Source: an uncultured Blautia sp. (GTDB lineage Bacteria > Bacillota > Clostridia > Lachnospirales > Lachnospiraceae). From it: a DNA stretch of 40,860 bases. Position 1 is the stretch's first letter. Each line of letters begins with the position of its first letter. The stretch lies in assembly GCA_900547615.1 (NCBI GenBank), contig URHH01000010.1, positions 1-40,860 on the forward strand. The letters run 5' to 3'. A model generated the notes under the pieces. It was not told the DNA's origin. It saw only the letters and a list, made by a program, of their open reading frames with translations, and made no database searches. A program made the position numbers and the translations under genes. Of the stretch, positions 7,541 through 17,000 are shown one piece after another.

Positions 7541-8281
7541 ATGATACGTTTTATTCTTGTTTGTACCTGTGTAATCGGGTATTTAATTTTATCTATTCCC
7601 CTTTTAATTGCAGAATGGATTATCGGAAAGTTTTCTCCTATGAAAAAGGATATAAGCTCTCTTCGCATTATACAGACCGTATTCCGGTTCATCTTATGGA
7701 TTACCGGCGTAAAAGTTACCGTTATTGGCGAAGAGAATGTACCAAAGGATTCTCCTGTTTTATACATTGGAAACCACAGAAGCTATTTTGACATTCTTCT
7801 TACATACTGCCGCTGCCCTATCCGAACAGGATATGTTGCAAAAAAAGAAATGGAGCGCTTTCCTCTTCTTTCCAACTGGATGAGAAATCTCCACTGCCTC
7901 TTCCTTGACAGAACTGATTTAAAGCAGGGCTTAAAAACCATTCTGGAAGCTGTCGAAAAAGTAAAATCCGGCATTTCCATCTGTATTTTCCCGGAAGGCA
8001 CACGAAACAAGGCAGAAAGTGAGCTGGATATGCTTCCTTTCCATGAGGGAAGCTTTAAAATTGCCACAAAAGCAAAATGCCCCATTATTCCCATTGCCAT
8101 GAATAACACCGCGCAGATGTGGGAAGCGCATTTCCCGACCATGAAGCCGTGCCACGTAATTCTGGAATATGGAAAACCGATTTATCCGGAAACTCTCTCA
8201 AAAGAAGATCAGCGCCATCTCGGAGCTTATACACAGAACATCATAAAAGAAATGCTCAAGAAAAATCAGGGACTTGTTTAA
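7541..8281 (+). CDS. plsC: 1-acyl-sn-glycerol-3-phosphate acyltransferase
   Basis: Membrane enzyme that acylates lysophosphatidic acid to phosphatidic acid in phospholipid synthesis. The 246-residue product has an N-terminal hydrophobic anchor (about 2-28), the catalytic HX4D motif NHRSYFD (His79, Asp84) and the substrate-binding motif FPEGTR (150-155). The frame is open further upstream, but the ATG at 7541 follows AGGAAGG and lies 44 bp after a strong promoter whose -10 box falls inside the longer frame, so the shorter start is right. The stop codon lies inside a bidirectional terminator. Divergent from the lipoprotein-sipL operon and convergent with spmB. Confidence 0.95.
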   Translation: MIRFILVCTCVIGYLILSIPLLIAEWIIGKFSPMKKDISSLRIIQTVFRFILWITGVKVTVIGEENVPKDSPVLYIGNHRSYFDILLTYCRCPIRTGYVAKKEMERFPLLSNWMRNLHCLFLDRTDLKQGLKTILEAVEKVKSGISICIFPEGTRNKAESELDMLPFHEGSFKIATKAKCPIIPIAMNNTAQMWEAHFPTMKPCHVILEYGKPIYPETLSKEDQRHLGAYTQNIIKEMLKKNQGLV

Positions 8282-8293
8282 GCCCCTGATTTT
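8262..8293. terminator. Bidirectional terminator between plsC and spmB
   Basis: AAAATCAGGG (8262-8271) pairs with CCCTGATTTT (8284-8293) around a 12 nt loop that can extend the stem. T-runs follow on the plus strand and A-runs precede, so it can end both plsC (its stop codon is in the loop) and spmB. Confidence 0.8.
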
Positions 8294-8314
8294 CATTTTG
8301 GAAAACTTCCGTCT

Positions 8315-8842
8315 TTAAATCATCAGATGTGCAAAAATTACAGAAGCGATGATTCCCGCCAAAGATGCGAGCAATGCTCCTGCCAGCGTATATCTTGTTT
8401 TTTCAATCTGAACAGACCCGAAGTATACGCTCATGCAGTAAAAAACACTTTCTGTAGAGCTTAAAAGAATTCCTCCCATAAGCCCATTCAGAGAATCTGC
8501 TCCAAATTCCTTAAAAATATCAAGAAGAAGACCCGTTGCTCCGCTGGAAGAAAAAAGCCGCACAACTGCCAGAGGCACAATCTCTGCAGGCATTCCTGCT
8601 TTTTCTGTAAAATTTCCCAGAAGCGCTCCGCAAAAATCCAGAAATCCGGAAGCCCGAAGAACGCCAACAGCCGTCATCAGCCCAATTAACGTAGGACAGA
8701 GCCGCAGTACCATACGAAGACCGTCCTCCGTCCCTTTCAGAAAATCCCCGTAAATATCACGTTTCGATAAAAATCCATAGCCAACTATATAAAATATCAA
8801 AAAAGGTATCATAAAGCTGGAGAGATACGTAAACGCCTTCAT
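8315..8842 (-). CDS. spmB: Spore maturation protein B
   Basis: Integral membrane protein of the nucleoside-recognition/Gate family, 175 residues (the B. subtilis protein is about the same size), with several hydrophobic segments and the typical pattern RLFSSSGATGLLLDIFKEFGADS near the middle, here about residues 95-117. In B. subtilis SpmA and SpmB are needed for spore core dehydration. Normally spmA and spmB are adjacent; here spmA lies about 2 kb upstream with metY and an unknown gene between. It follows the unknown 138-residue gene by 57 bp in the same direction, likely sharing its promoter, and ends at the shared terminator with plsC. Confidence 0.93.
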   Translation of the reverse strand: MKAFTYLSSFMIPFLIFYIVGYGFLSKRDIYGDFLKGTEDGLRMVLRLCPTLIGLMTAVGVLRASGFLDFCGALLGNFTEKAGMPAEIVPLAVVRLFSSSGATGLLLDIFKEFGADSLNGLMGGILLSSTESVFYCMSVYFGSVQIEKTRYTLAGALLASLAGIIASVIFAHLMI

Positions 8843-8899
8843 AATTGCCTTTGTTCTTCCTCTTTATAATACCTTATGAGTTGTTTTATTCTGTTATGC

Positions 8900-9316
8900 C
8901 TACAGCCGATCCAGAATTTCGCTTACCTGGAGAGCGCAGTCGCCCAGCGGAATCCATGCTGCAGACAATTTCATAAGACAGGATTCGTCCGGCGTTTTTC
9001 CCGGATTCTCCAGAAAGCTTCTCTCCAGCTTGTAAATTTCCGCTTCATATGGAGAAATCACTTTATTTCTTGCTCTGTTTACAAGAATCTTTGTATCCAT
9101 TGCATTTTTGTCGATCATCTCCTGCAGCACACTTTCAATCTCATTTGTATACCTGCGATCCCACGCTGCAAGAAACAGGCATTTACATACCTCTTTTGTA
9201 AAAAACGGCTCATCCTGAACCATATCGAACATTTCGATAAAACGCTTTTTGTGAAGTGCTGAAACAAAGCATCTGTGTTTCGCAATTTCCTCAATACAAT
9301 AATCACGCCAATCCAT
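8900..9316 (-). CDS. Unknown soluble protein, 138 residues
   Basis: No family recognised. The protein looks cytoplasmic and mostly alpha-helical, with no signal peptide or membrane segment. It has many charged residues and several cysteines (for example KEVCKCLFLAAWDRRY, about 42-57, and SCLMKL near 117). A GGGAGGA ribosome site precedes the ATG at 9316 and a good promoter lies just upstream, so it is a genuine gene. It sits between metY and spmB, 57 bp ahead of spmB and codirectional, so the two are probably co-transcribed. A sporulation link is possible from context but nothing in the sequence demonstrates it. Confidence 0.8.
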   Translation of the reverse strand: MDWRDYCIEEIAKHRCFVSALHKKRFIEMFDMVQDEPFFTKEVCKCLFLAAWDRRYTNEIESVLQEMIDKNAMDTKILVNRARNKVISPYEAEIYKLERSFLENPGKTPDESCLMKLSAAWIPLGDCALQVSEILDRL

Positions 9317-9356
9317 ATGGATTCCTCCCTGTATTTACTTCTGAACTATTAAATAT

Positions 9357-9385
9357 ATTGTATCAGATGAAACAGGGAATTACAA
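9357..9385 (-). promoter_or_regulatory. Promoter of the 138-residue gene and spmB
   Basis: Minus-strand TTGTAA (9380-9385), 17 bp spacer, TACAAT (9357-9362). The same -10 region reads GATACAAT with a GTA 16 bp upstream, one mismatch each from the sigma-E elements, so it might serve either sigma-A or sigma-E. Confidence 0.6.
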
Positions 9386-9416
9386 TTCATTTTCCTTTCT
9401 GTAGTCACTTTATCAA

Positions 9417-10724
9417 TCACTCTTTTACCGCCTTAAATGCCTCCTCAAGCGCTGCGATTAAATCTTCTGCTTTTTCAATTCCTATAGAAAGACGTATTGT
9501 ATTGGGTCGGATTCCCTGTTCCTTCAGTTCCTCCTCTGTGCATTGGCTGTGTGTAGTGGTAGCTGGATGAATCACAAGCGATTTGACATCTGCCACATTT
9601 GCCAGAAGGGAGAATATTTCCAAATTATCAATAAAAGTCTGGGCTGTTTTTGCATCTCCTTTAATTTCAAAAGTAAAAATAGAGCCGCCGCCATTTGGCA
9701 AATACCGTTTATATAACTCATGCGTTGGTTCTGCTGGAAGAGACGGATGATGAACTGCTTCCACCTGAGGATGCTTTTCCAGGTATTCCACAATTTTCAG
9801 AGTATTGCTTACATGACGCTCCACGCGGAGAGATAACGTCTCCAGACCCTGCAAAAAAATAAATGCATGGAACGGAGACAAAGTTGCTCCTGTATCCCGC
9901 AGAATAACAGCCCGGATATAAGTTACAAATGCCGCCTCTCCTGCCGCCTCCGTAAAAGCTACGCCATGATAACTTGGATTTGGTTCAGAAATCCACGGAT
10001 ATTTACCGGAAACATCCCAGTCAAATTTCCCGCTGTCAATGATCACGCCTCCAATTGCAGTCCCATGACCTCCGATAAATTTTGTTGCAGAATGAACCAC
10101 AATATCTGCGCCGTACTCAATTGGCCTGATAAGATAAGGTGTGGCAAAAGTAGAATCTACCACAAGGGGAATTCCATGCTTATGCGCCACCTCTGCCAGT
10201 TTTTCCAGATCTGCCAGATTAGAATTGGGATTTCCAAGAGTTTCTACAAAAATTGCCTTTGTATTGCTCTGGATAGCTGCCTCAAAAGAGCCTTCCACAT
10301 AAGGGTCAACAAAGGTTGTCGTCACATTATTATTTAAAGGCAGCGTATGAGCCAGATAATTGTAGGTTCCGCCGTAGATAGTTTTTGATGCAACAATATG
10401 CTCTCCTGCCTGCGCAAGTGCCTGGAATGTATACGCAAGAGCCGCTGCTCCCGAAGCAACAGCAAGTGCCGCTGTTCCTCCCTCCAGAGAAGCGATTCTC
10501 TTTTCAAATACATCTTCTGTAGGATTTGTAAGTCTTCCGTAAATATTTCCTGCATCCCGAAGAGCAAATCTGTCTGCTGCATGCTGTGAATTATGAAATA
10601 CGTAAGATGTAGAAGCATAAATAGGTACTGCTCTTGCATCTGTCGCCGGATCTGCCTGCTCCTGTCCAATATGTAACTGCCTTGTCTCAAAACTCCAGTT
10701 TTTTGAATCTCTGATATCTGCCAT
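9417..10724 (-). CDS. metY: O-acetylhomoserine sulfhydrylase (aminocarboxypropyltransferase)
   Basis: PLP enzyme of the Cys/Met metabolism family that makes homocysteine from O-acetylhomoserine and sulfide in direct-sulfhydrylation methionine synthesis. The 435-residue length and the N-terminal FETRQLHIGQ and YGRLTNPTEDVFE motifs match the MetY branch. The PLP lysine is in HSATKF (Lys215). The start at 10724 is set by AAAGGAGG eight nt upstream; a longer frame of 12 more codons lacks a good site and would overlap the promoter. No S-box or T-box fits in the short leader. It stands between the spmA terminator and the unknown gene and appears to be a single-gene unit placed inside the spmA-spmB interval. 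Confidence 0.95.
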   Translation of the reverse strand: MADIRDSKNWSFETRQLHIGQEQADPATDARAVPIYASTSYVFHNSQHAADRFALRDAGNIYGRLTNPTEDVFEKRIASLEGGTAALAVASGAAALAYTFQALAQAGEHIVASKTIYGGTYNYLAHTLPLNNNVTTTFVDPYVEGSFEAAIQSNTKAIFVETLGNPNSNLADLEKLAEVAHKHGIPLVVDSTFATPYLIRPIEYGADIVVHSATKFIGGHGTAIGGVIIDSGKFDWDVSGKYPWISEPNPSYHGVAFTEAAGEAAFVTYIRAVILRDTGATLSPFHAFIFLQGLETLSLRVERHVSNTLKIVEYLEKHPQVEAVHHPSLPAEPTHELYKRYLPNGGGSIFTFEIKGDAKTAQTFIDNLEIFSLLANVADVKSLVIHPATTTHSQCTEEELKEQGIRPNTIRLSIGIEKAEDLIAALEEAFKAVKE

Positions 10725-10751
10725 TTTTTCGTCCTCCTTTTCATGAATCCA

Positions 10752-10780
10752 TACTAACACAGTAGGAAATATTCGTCCAA
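10752..10780 (-). promoter_or_regulatory. Predicted metY promoter
   Basis: Minus-strand TTGGAC (10775-10780), 17 bp, TTAGTA (10752-10757), located between the spmA terminator and the metY ribosome site. The -10 is imperfect. Confidence 0.45.
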
Positions 10781-10786
10781 TACATA

Positions 10787-10825
10787 CAAAAAATACCCTG
10801 CCATAGTTTTTAACTATAACAGGGT
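10787..10825 (-). terminator. Terminator of spmA
   Basis: On the minus strand ACCCTG (10820-10825) pairs with CAGGGT (10795-10800), and an inner ATAGTT/AACTAT arm extends the hairpin. A run of six T follows. It lies 7 bp after the spmA stop and separates spmA from metY. Confidence 0.85.
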
Positions 10826-10831
10826 TTACTC

Positions 10832-11443
10832 TTAATCCTTTCTCTTTCCTGCTATTTTACAAAACACCACCGCCGCCCCTGTACTTACCGCAGTTGCCAC
10901 AATTCCCGGTCCCACAACTGCGGCAGGATTTACACTCCCGTACTGTGCCCTGTAAGCAATCATATTCATCGGAAGAAGCTGAAGCGACGAAACATTAATA
11001 ATCATAAACGTACACATAGCTGCGCTTGCAATATGCGGCGCTCTCTTTTTTGTCACTCCCCGCCTTTTACAGTCCTCCTCATTCAGTTTCTGAAGCTCCT
11101 GAACGGCACACAGACCTGACGAAGTGCTTGCCCAGCTCAGTCCCAGAATATTCGACAAAAAATTCAGGGAAATATATTTTCCTGCCTGAGATTCCGGAGA
11201 AATATCAGGAAAAAGAAAGCGGAGAATCGGTTTCATTCCTCTGGAAAGAAGGTTTACAAGCCCCGTATTTTCCGCAATCTTCATAATACCGGTCCACATG
11301 GCAGTAATTCCCGCCATAGAAATACATAAAGTTACCGCCTCCTTTGACGAAGCAATCACAGCCTCTGTCACCTCCTGAAGATTTCCGTTTAATGCCCCGA
11401 ACACAATTCCGATAATAAGCATTCCGCCCCATAAATATGTCAT
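10832..11443 (-). CDS. spmA: Spore maturation protein A
   Basis: Integral membrane partner of SpmB, 203 residues, close to the B. subtilis length. Recognisable features are the N-terminal hydrophobic segment with GALNG, the motif AVTLCISMAGITAMWTG (about 36-52), LNFLSNILGLSWASTSSGL (about 93-111) and ASAAMCTFMIINVSSLQLLP (about 138-157), typical of the nucleoside-recognition/Gate superfamily. It is needed for spore core dehydration and heat resistance in B. subtilis. It has its own strong terminator and so is transcribed apart from spmB. The gene begins after the glgP terminator. A clear sigma-E promoter was not found in the 110 bp upstream. Confidence 0.93.
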   Translation of the reverse strand: MTYLWGGMLIIGIVFGALNGNLQEVTEAVIASSKEAVTLCISMAGITAMWTGIMKIAENTGLVNLLSRGMKPILRFLFPDISPESQAGKYISLNFLSNILGLSWASTSSGLCAVQELQKLNEEDCKRRGVTKKRAPHIASAAMCTFMIINVSSLQLLPMNMIAYRAQYGSVNPAAVVGPGIVATAVSTGAAVVFCKIAGKRKD

Positions 11444-11502
11444 AAAAAACCCGCTTGCAACTGTTCCGTATCCTCTCAGTTACGTTTTTTCTTAAAATAT
11501 AT

Positions 11503-11534
11503 GAAGCCCCCGGAAAAATCATTCCGGGAGCTTC
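11503..11534 (-). terminator. Terminator of glgP
   Basis: Minus-strand hairpin of 12 bp arms (11523-11534 with 11503-11514, one mismatch) and an 8 nt loop, followed by ATATATTTT, 20 bp after the glgP stop. The T-tract is imperfect, so some read-through into spmA is possible. Confidence 0.65.
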
Positions 11535-11554
11535 CTGTACTCATATGACTTATA

Positions 11555-14017
11555 TTATTTTTTATCAACAATTACCTTATCAAGTTTCCAGATGTCATCT
11601 ACATACTCCTGAATTGTTCTGTCAGAAGTAAATTTACCGCTGTTCGCAGTATTGAGAAGAGCCATCTTCGCCCATCTCTTTTCATCTCTGTAAGCCTCTT
11701 CCACACGCTTCTGTGCTTCTGCATAAGCGCGGAAATCCGCAAGAATAAAGTATCTGTCCGGACGGTCTGTATTCTTTGTATTTAACAGAGAATCGTAAAG
11801 ATCGCGGAACAGCTCTGTATCGTCGGAGAAGGTTCCATTGATAAGCTGCATTAATACCTGACGAATGTCTCCGTCTGTGTTGTAGATCACATTCGGGTCA
11901 TATCCGCCGTTGTTTTCATAGTTGATTACCTCGTCAGAGCTTAAACCAAAGATAAAGGCGTTGTCTGCTCCAACCTCTTCCACAATTTCCACGTTAGCGC
12001 CGTCCATCGTTCCAAGTGTAGGCGCGCCGTTTAACATGAACTTCATGTTTCCTGTACCGGAAGCCTCTTTACTTGCTGTGGAAATCTGCTCGGAAACGTC
12101 CGCTGCCGCAAAAATCATTTCCGCATTGGAAACACGGTAGTTTTCAATAAACACAACTTTCAGCTTTCCGTTGATAGAAGTATCGTTGTTTACCACATCT
12201 GCCACAGAGTTGATCAGCTTGATGATTTTCTTTGCTGTATGGTATCCTGCAGATGCCTTTGCACCGAAAATAAATGTTCTCGGATAGAAATCCATCTCCG
12301 GATGCTGTTTAATCTGATTGTACAGATAAATAACATGAAGAATATTTAAAAGCTGACGTTTGTACTCATGAAGTCTCTTAACCTGCACATCAAAAATAGA
12401 ATGCGGGTCAACTTCCACTCCGTTATGCTCCAGAATATATTTTGCAAGACGTACTTTATTCTGGTACTTGATGTTCATAAACTCCTGAAGCGCCTTCTCA
12501 TCGTCTGCATAAACAGCCAGTTTTTTAAGCTGCGGCAGGTCTGTGATCCAGTCCGGTCCAATATGGTCTGTCACCCATTTTGCAAGAAGCGGATTTCCGT
12601 GAAGAAGGAATCTTCTCTGTGTGATACCGTTTGTCTTATTATTAAATTTCTGCGGCATCATCTCATAGAAATCATGAAGCTCCTGATTTTTCAGAATCTC
12701 TGTATGAAGGCGGGCAACGCCGTTTACAGAGAAGCCTGCAACGATTGCAAGGTGAGCCATCTTAACCTGTCCGTCGTAAATGATCGCCATTTTTTTGATC
12801 TTCTCGTAATTTCCCGGATATTTTGCCTGAATATCCAGAATAAAGCGGCGGTTGATCTCTTCGATGATCTGGTATACTCTCGGAAGCAGTCTGGAGAACA
12901 GCTCGATCGGCCATTTTTCCAGAGCCTCGGACATAATAGTATGGTTTGTATATGCACAGCATTTTGTAGTAATTTCCCATGCTTCGTCCCAGCCAAGGCC
13001 TTCTTCATCTACAAGGATACGCATAAGCTCTGCAACCGCAACAGTCGGGTGCGTATCGTTCATCTGGAAGCAGACTTTTTCATAAAGCTTCTTAATATCG
13101 CTGTGGTTTTTCTTGTATTTCTCAATCGCAGCCTGAATACTTGCAGAAACAAAGAAATACTGCTGTTTCAGACGAAGCTCTTTTCCTGCGTAATGGTTAT
13201 CATTCGGGTAAAGAACCTCTACGATATTGCGGGCAAGGTTTTCCTGCTCAACCGCTTTCTTGTAATCGCCCTTATCAAAGGAATCCAGCTCAAAATCCAC
13301 AATCGGCTCTGCGTCCCAGATACGAAGAGTATTTACAACTTTGTTATTATAGCCAACGATCGGCATATCATAAGGGATTGCCTTTACAGCCTGGTATCCC
13401 TCATGGATAAATTTATTCTGTCCTGTGGCGTGGTCGTATTCCACTCTTACATAACCGCCAAAATGCACTTCCTTTGCATACTCCGGACGGCGAAGCTCAA
13501 ACGGATACCCGTTTTTCAGCCAGTTATCCGGCACTTCAATCTGGAATCCATCTTCGATTTTCTGTTTGAACATACCGTAACGATAACGGATTCCGCAGCC
13601 GTATGCACAGTAATTCAAAGTAGCAAGAGAATCAAGGAAACATGCTGCAAGACGTCCAAGACCGCCATTTCCAAGAGCCGGGTCCGGCTCCTGGTCTTCA
13701 ATGCAGTTTAAGTCAAATCCAAGCTCTTCCAGAGCTTCTTTTACTTCTCCGTAAGCGCCAAGATTGATCAGGTTATTTCCGAGAGCGCGTCCCATGAGAA
13801 ATTCCATTGACATATAGTAAAGTACCTTCGGGTCCTGCTCCTCGTAAGCGTTCTGTGTCTCAAGCCAGTTGTCGATAATCACATCTTTCACAGTATAGCT
13901 TACTGCCTGGAAAATCTGCTCCTGAGTAGCTTCCTCCAGTGTTTTGCGGTAAAGAAACTTTACATTGTCTTTTACACTCTGCTTAAAAGCTTCTTTTTTA
14001 AACTGCTTATCAATCAT
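11555..14017 (-). CDS. glgP: Glycogen/starch alpha-glucan phosphorylase
   Basis: PLP-dependent GT35 phosphorylase that releases glucose 1-phosphate from alpha-1,4-glucans in the cytoplasm. The 820-residue length is normal. Signatures include GNGGLGRLAACFLDS (about 116-130), CQMNDTHPT-like sequence in the middle and the PLP site EASGTGNMKF with Lys659. The start at 14017 is behind GGGAGGAG. It lies only 31 bp after ileS in the same direction with no terminator or promoter visible between them, so it may be transcribed from the T-box-controlled ileS promoter, which would be an odd pairing. An internal promoter inside ileS cannot be excluded. Confidence 0.97.
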   Translation of the reverse strand: MIDKQFKKEAFKQSVKDNVKFLYRKTLEEATQEQIFQAVSYTVKDVIIDNWLETQNAYEEQDPKVLYYMSMEFLMGRALGNNLINLGAYGEVKEALEELGFDLNCIEDQEPDPALGNGGLGRLAACFLDSLATLNYCAYGCGIRYRYGMFKQKIEDGFQIEVPDNWLKNGYPFELRRPEYAKEVHFGGYVRVEYDHATGQNKFIHEGYQAVKAIPYDMPIVGYNNKVVNTLRIWDAEPIVDFELDSFDKGDYKKAVEQENLARNIVEVLYPNDNHYAGKELRLKQQYFFVSASIQAAIEKYKKNHSDIKKLYEKVCFQMNDTHPTVAVAELMRILVDEEGLGWDEAWEITTKCCAYTNHTIMSEALEKWPIELFSRLLPRVYQIIEEINRRFILDIQAKYPGNYEKIKKMAIIYDGQVKMAHLAIVAGFSVNGVARLHTEILKNQELHDFYEMMPQKFNNKTNGITQRRFLLHGNPLLAKWVTDHIGPDWITDLPQLKKLAVYADDEKALQEFMNIKYQNKVRLAKYILEHNGVEVDPHSIFDVQVKRLHEYKRQLLNILHVIYLYNQIKQHPEMDFYPRTFIFGAKASAGYHTAKKIIKLINSVADVVNNDTSINGKLKVVFIENYRVSNAEMIFAAADVSEQISTASKEASGTGNMKFMLNGAPTLGTMDGANVEIVEEVGADNAFIFGLSSDEVINYENNGGYDPNVIYNTDGDIRQVLMQLINGTFSDDTELFRDLYDSLLNTKNTDRPDRYFILADFRAYAEAQKRVEEAYRDEKRWAKMALLNTANSGKFTSDRTIQEYVDDIWKLDKVIVDKK

Positions 14018-14048
14018 TTTTTGTCTCCTCCCTGTAATATGAGATCTT

Positions 14049-17000
14049 TTATAATCTGGTCACTGCAAGAGTCACCTGTTCTTTATTGATATTCCAGTCC
14101 TTCACGTAGCCGTCTGTTTCTCCAAAGACAATATTCTCTGCGAGAACCTCGCCTTTGATTTCTTCTTCATGAGCTTTCATGATGCCCTCAATCTTCTCAT
14201 TATCTTTTGCATAAATGCAGATTTTATCCATAACCTCGAATCCTGCCTCTTTACGCATAGTCTGTACCTTGCTGATGATTTCGCGGACAAAGCCTTCCTC
14301 GATCAGTTCCGGTGTAAGATTTGTGTCAAGTACAACAGAAGTTGTTCCGTCTGTCTCTGTCACATATCCTTCTGTCTGTGCAGTCTCAATAAGAAGATCC
14401 TCCTCTGTAAGCTCCACTTTATTTCCGTCAATGTCAAGAACGAGAACGCCGTTTGCGCGAAGCTCATTCATTGCCTTTGTTCCGTCAATTTCATTTAATG
14501 CCTGACGGATACCGTTCAGGAGTTTTCCGTATTTTGGTCCTACTGTACGAAGCTGCGGTTTAAAGCTGTAGGAAATAAAGGATTCCACATCATCTGCAAA
14601 TTTCACTTCTTTTACATTCAGCTCATCTGCAATAATATCTGTGTAGAAGCTGTCCATTGCCTTTTCCGCTTTCACAAACATGGTTCCGATCGGCTGACGG
14701 TTCTTAATGTTTGCTGTATTTCTGCAGGCACGACCGAGAACAACAATGTCGAGAAGCTCTTCCATATTTTCTTCCAGTTCTTTGTCGATCCACTCTTCTT
14801 TTACTTCCGGGAAGTCGCAGAGATGGATACTCTCCGGAGCAGAAGCGTCGATGCTTCTTACAAGGTTCTGGTAAATGTCTTCTGTCATAAACGGAATCAT
14901 AGGCGCTGCCGCTTTCGCGATCGTCACAAGAGCTGTGTAAAGAGTCATGTACGCATTGATCTTATCCTGCTCCATGCCTTTTGCCCAGAAACGCTCACGG
15001 CTTCTTCTTACATACCAGTTACTCATATCATCTACAAAATCCTGAAGTGCTCTCGCAGTCTCCGGAATCTTGTAATTTGCAAGATTTTCATCTACTGTTT
15101 TTACTACTGTATTTAATTTGCTTAACAGCCACTTGTCCATAACCGGAAGCTTATCGTATTCCAGTGTATATTTTGTAGCGTCAAACTCGTCAATATTTGC
15201 GTATAATACGAAGAATGCGTAAGTATTCCACAGTGTGCTCATAAATTTACGCTGTCCTTCCACAACTGCTTTTCCGTGGAAACGGTTTGGAAGCCACGGC
15301 GCGCTGTTTACGTAGAAATACCAGCGGATCGCGTCAGCGCCGTATTTTTCAAGCGCATCGAACGGGTCTACTGCATTTCCCTTTGACTTACTCATCTTCT
15401 GTCCGTTTTCGTCCTGTACATGTCCAAGAACGATTACGTTCTTATACGGAGCCTTATTAAAGAGAAGAGTAGACTCAGCAAGAAGGGAATAGAACCAGCC
15501 TCTTGTCTGATCGACTGCCTCAGAAATAAAGTCTGCCGGGAACTGCTGCTCGAACAGGTCTTTATTTTCAAATGGATAATGGTGCTGTGCAAAAGGCATA
15601 GCTCCGGAGTCAAACCAGCAGTCAAGAACTTCAGGAACACGGTGCATTGTGCCGCCGCACTCCGGACATTTCAATGTGATCTCATCGATATATGGACGGT
15701 GAAGTTCTACTGTTTTTGCTCTCTCATCGCCGCTCATCTCCACAAGTTCCTGACGGCTTCCGATAGAATGCATATGTCCGCACTCGCATTCCCAGATATT
15801 GAGAGGAGTACCCCAGTAACGGTTTCTGGAAATTCCCCAGTCCTGAACATTTTCAAGCCAGTCACCGAAACGTCCCTTGCCGATGCTTTCCGGAATCCAG
15901 TTAATTGTGTTGTTGTTGCGGATCAGGTCGTCTTTTACTGCTGTCATTTTGATGAACCAGGACTCTCTTGCATAATAGATAAGAGGTGTGTCGCATCTCC
16001 AGCAGTGCGGATAATCATGCTCGAATTTCGGAGCGTCAAAAAGCTTTCCTTCTTTGTCAAGGTCTGTAAGAACCATCGGGTCTGCCGCCTTTACAAAAGT
16101 TCCGGCATACGGTGTCTCTTTTGACATATTTCCCTGTCCGTCAACAAACTGTACAAACGGAAGGTTGTAATCGCGTCCCACACGGTTATCATCCTCACCA
16201 AATGCAGGAGCAATATGAACGATACCGGTACCGTCTCCCATTGTTACATAATGGTCGCAAGTTACAAAATGGCCTTTTTTCTTCTGTTTTGCAGCGGCTT
16301 CTCCTGTGCAGGCAAAAAGCGGCTCGTATTCTTTATATTCCAGATCTTTTCCAACATATTTTTCAAGAATCTCATATGCCGGAGTTTCCTCTGTTCCAAG
16401 TTTTCCGAGAACGGTATCAAGAAGCGCTTCCGCCATATAATAGGTGTATCCGTCTGCTGCCTTTACTTTGCAGTATGACTCGTCCGGATTTACACAGAGA
16501 GCCACGTTGGACGGAAGTGTCCACGGTGTTGTTGTCCATGCGAGGAAATATGCGTCCTCTCCCACAACCTTAAAGCGCACGATGGCAGAACGCTCTTTTA
16601 CTGTCTTATATCCCTGAGAAACCTCCTGTGCGGAAAGCGGAGTTCCGCAGCGTGGGCAGTAAGGAACGATCTTAAAGCCCTTGTAAAGAAGCTTTTTATC
16701 CCAGATTTCTTTTAATGCCCACCATTCAGATTCGATATAATTGTCCTCATATGTTACATAAGGGTGATCCATATCTGCCCAGAATCCGACTGTGGAGGAG
16801 AAATCCTCCCACATTCCCTTATATTTCCATACGCTTTCTTTACACTGTTTGATAAACGGCTCCATACCGTATTCTTCAATCTGCTCTTTTCCGTCAAGAC
16901 CGAGCTTTTTCTCAACCTCAAGCTCAACCGGAAGGCCGTGCGTATCCCAGCCGGCTTTACGCGGAACCATGTTTCCCTTCATTGTGCGGTATCTCGGGAT

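Noticed and set aside
10725..10830. A methionine-responsive riboswitch ahead of metY
   Set aside because: The space between the spmA terminator and metY is about 60 nt, too short for an S-box or T-box, and no such motifs are present.
12368..13711. A 447-codon open frame on the plus strand opposite glgP
   Set aside because: glgP on the minus strand is a full-length conserved enzyme with intact catalytic motifs. The opposite frame has no ribosome site or family likeness and is a codon-usage shadow.
15420..16124. A 234-codon open frame on the plus strand opposite ileS
   Set aside because: It lies fully inside ileS, with no ribosome site or recognisable product; explained by the codon bias of ileS.
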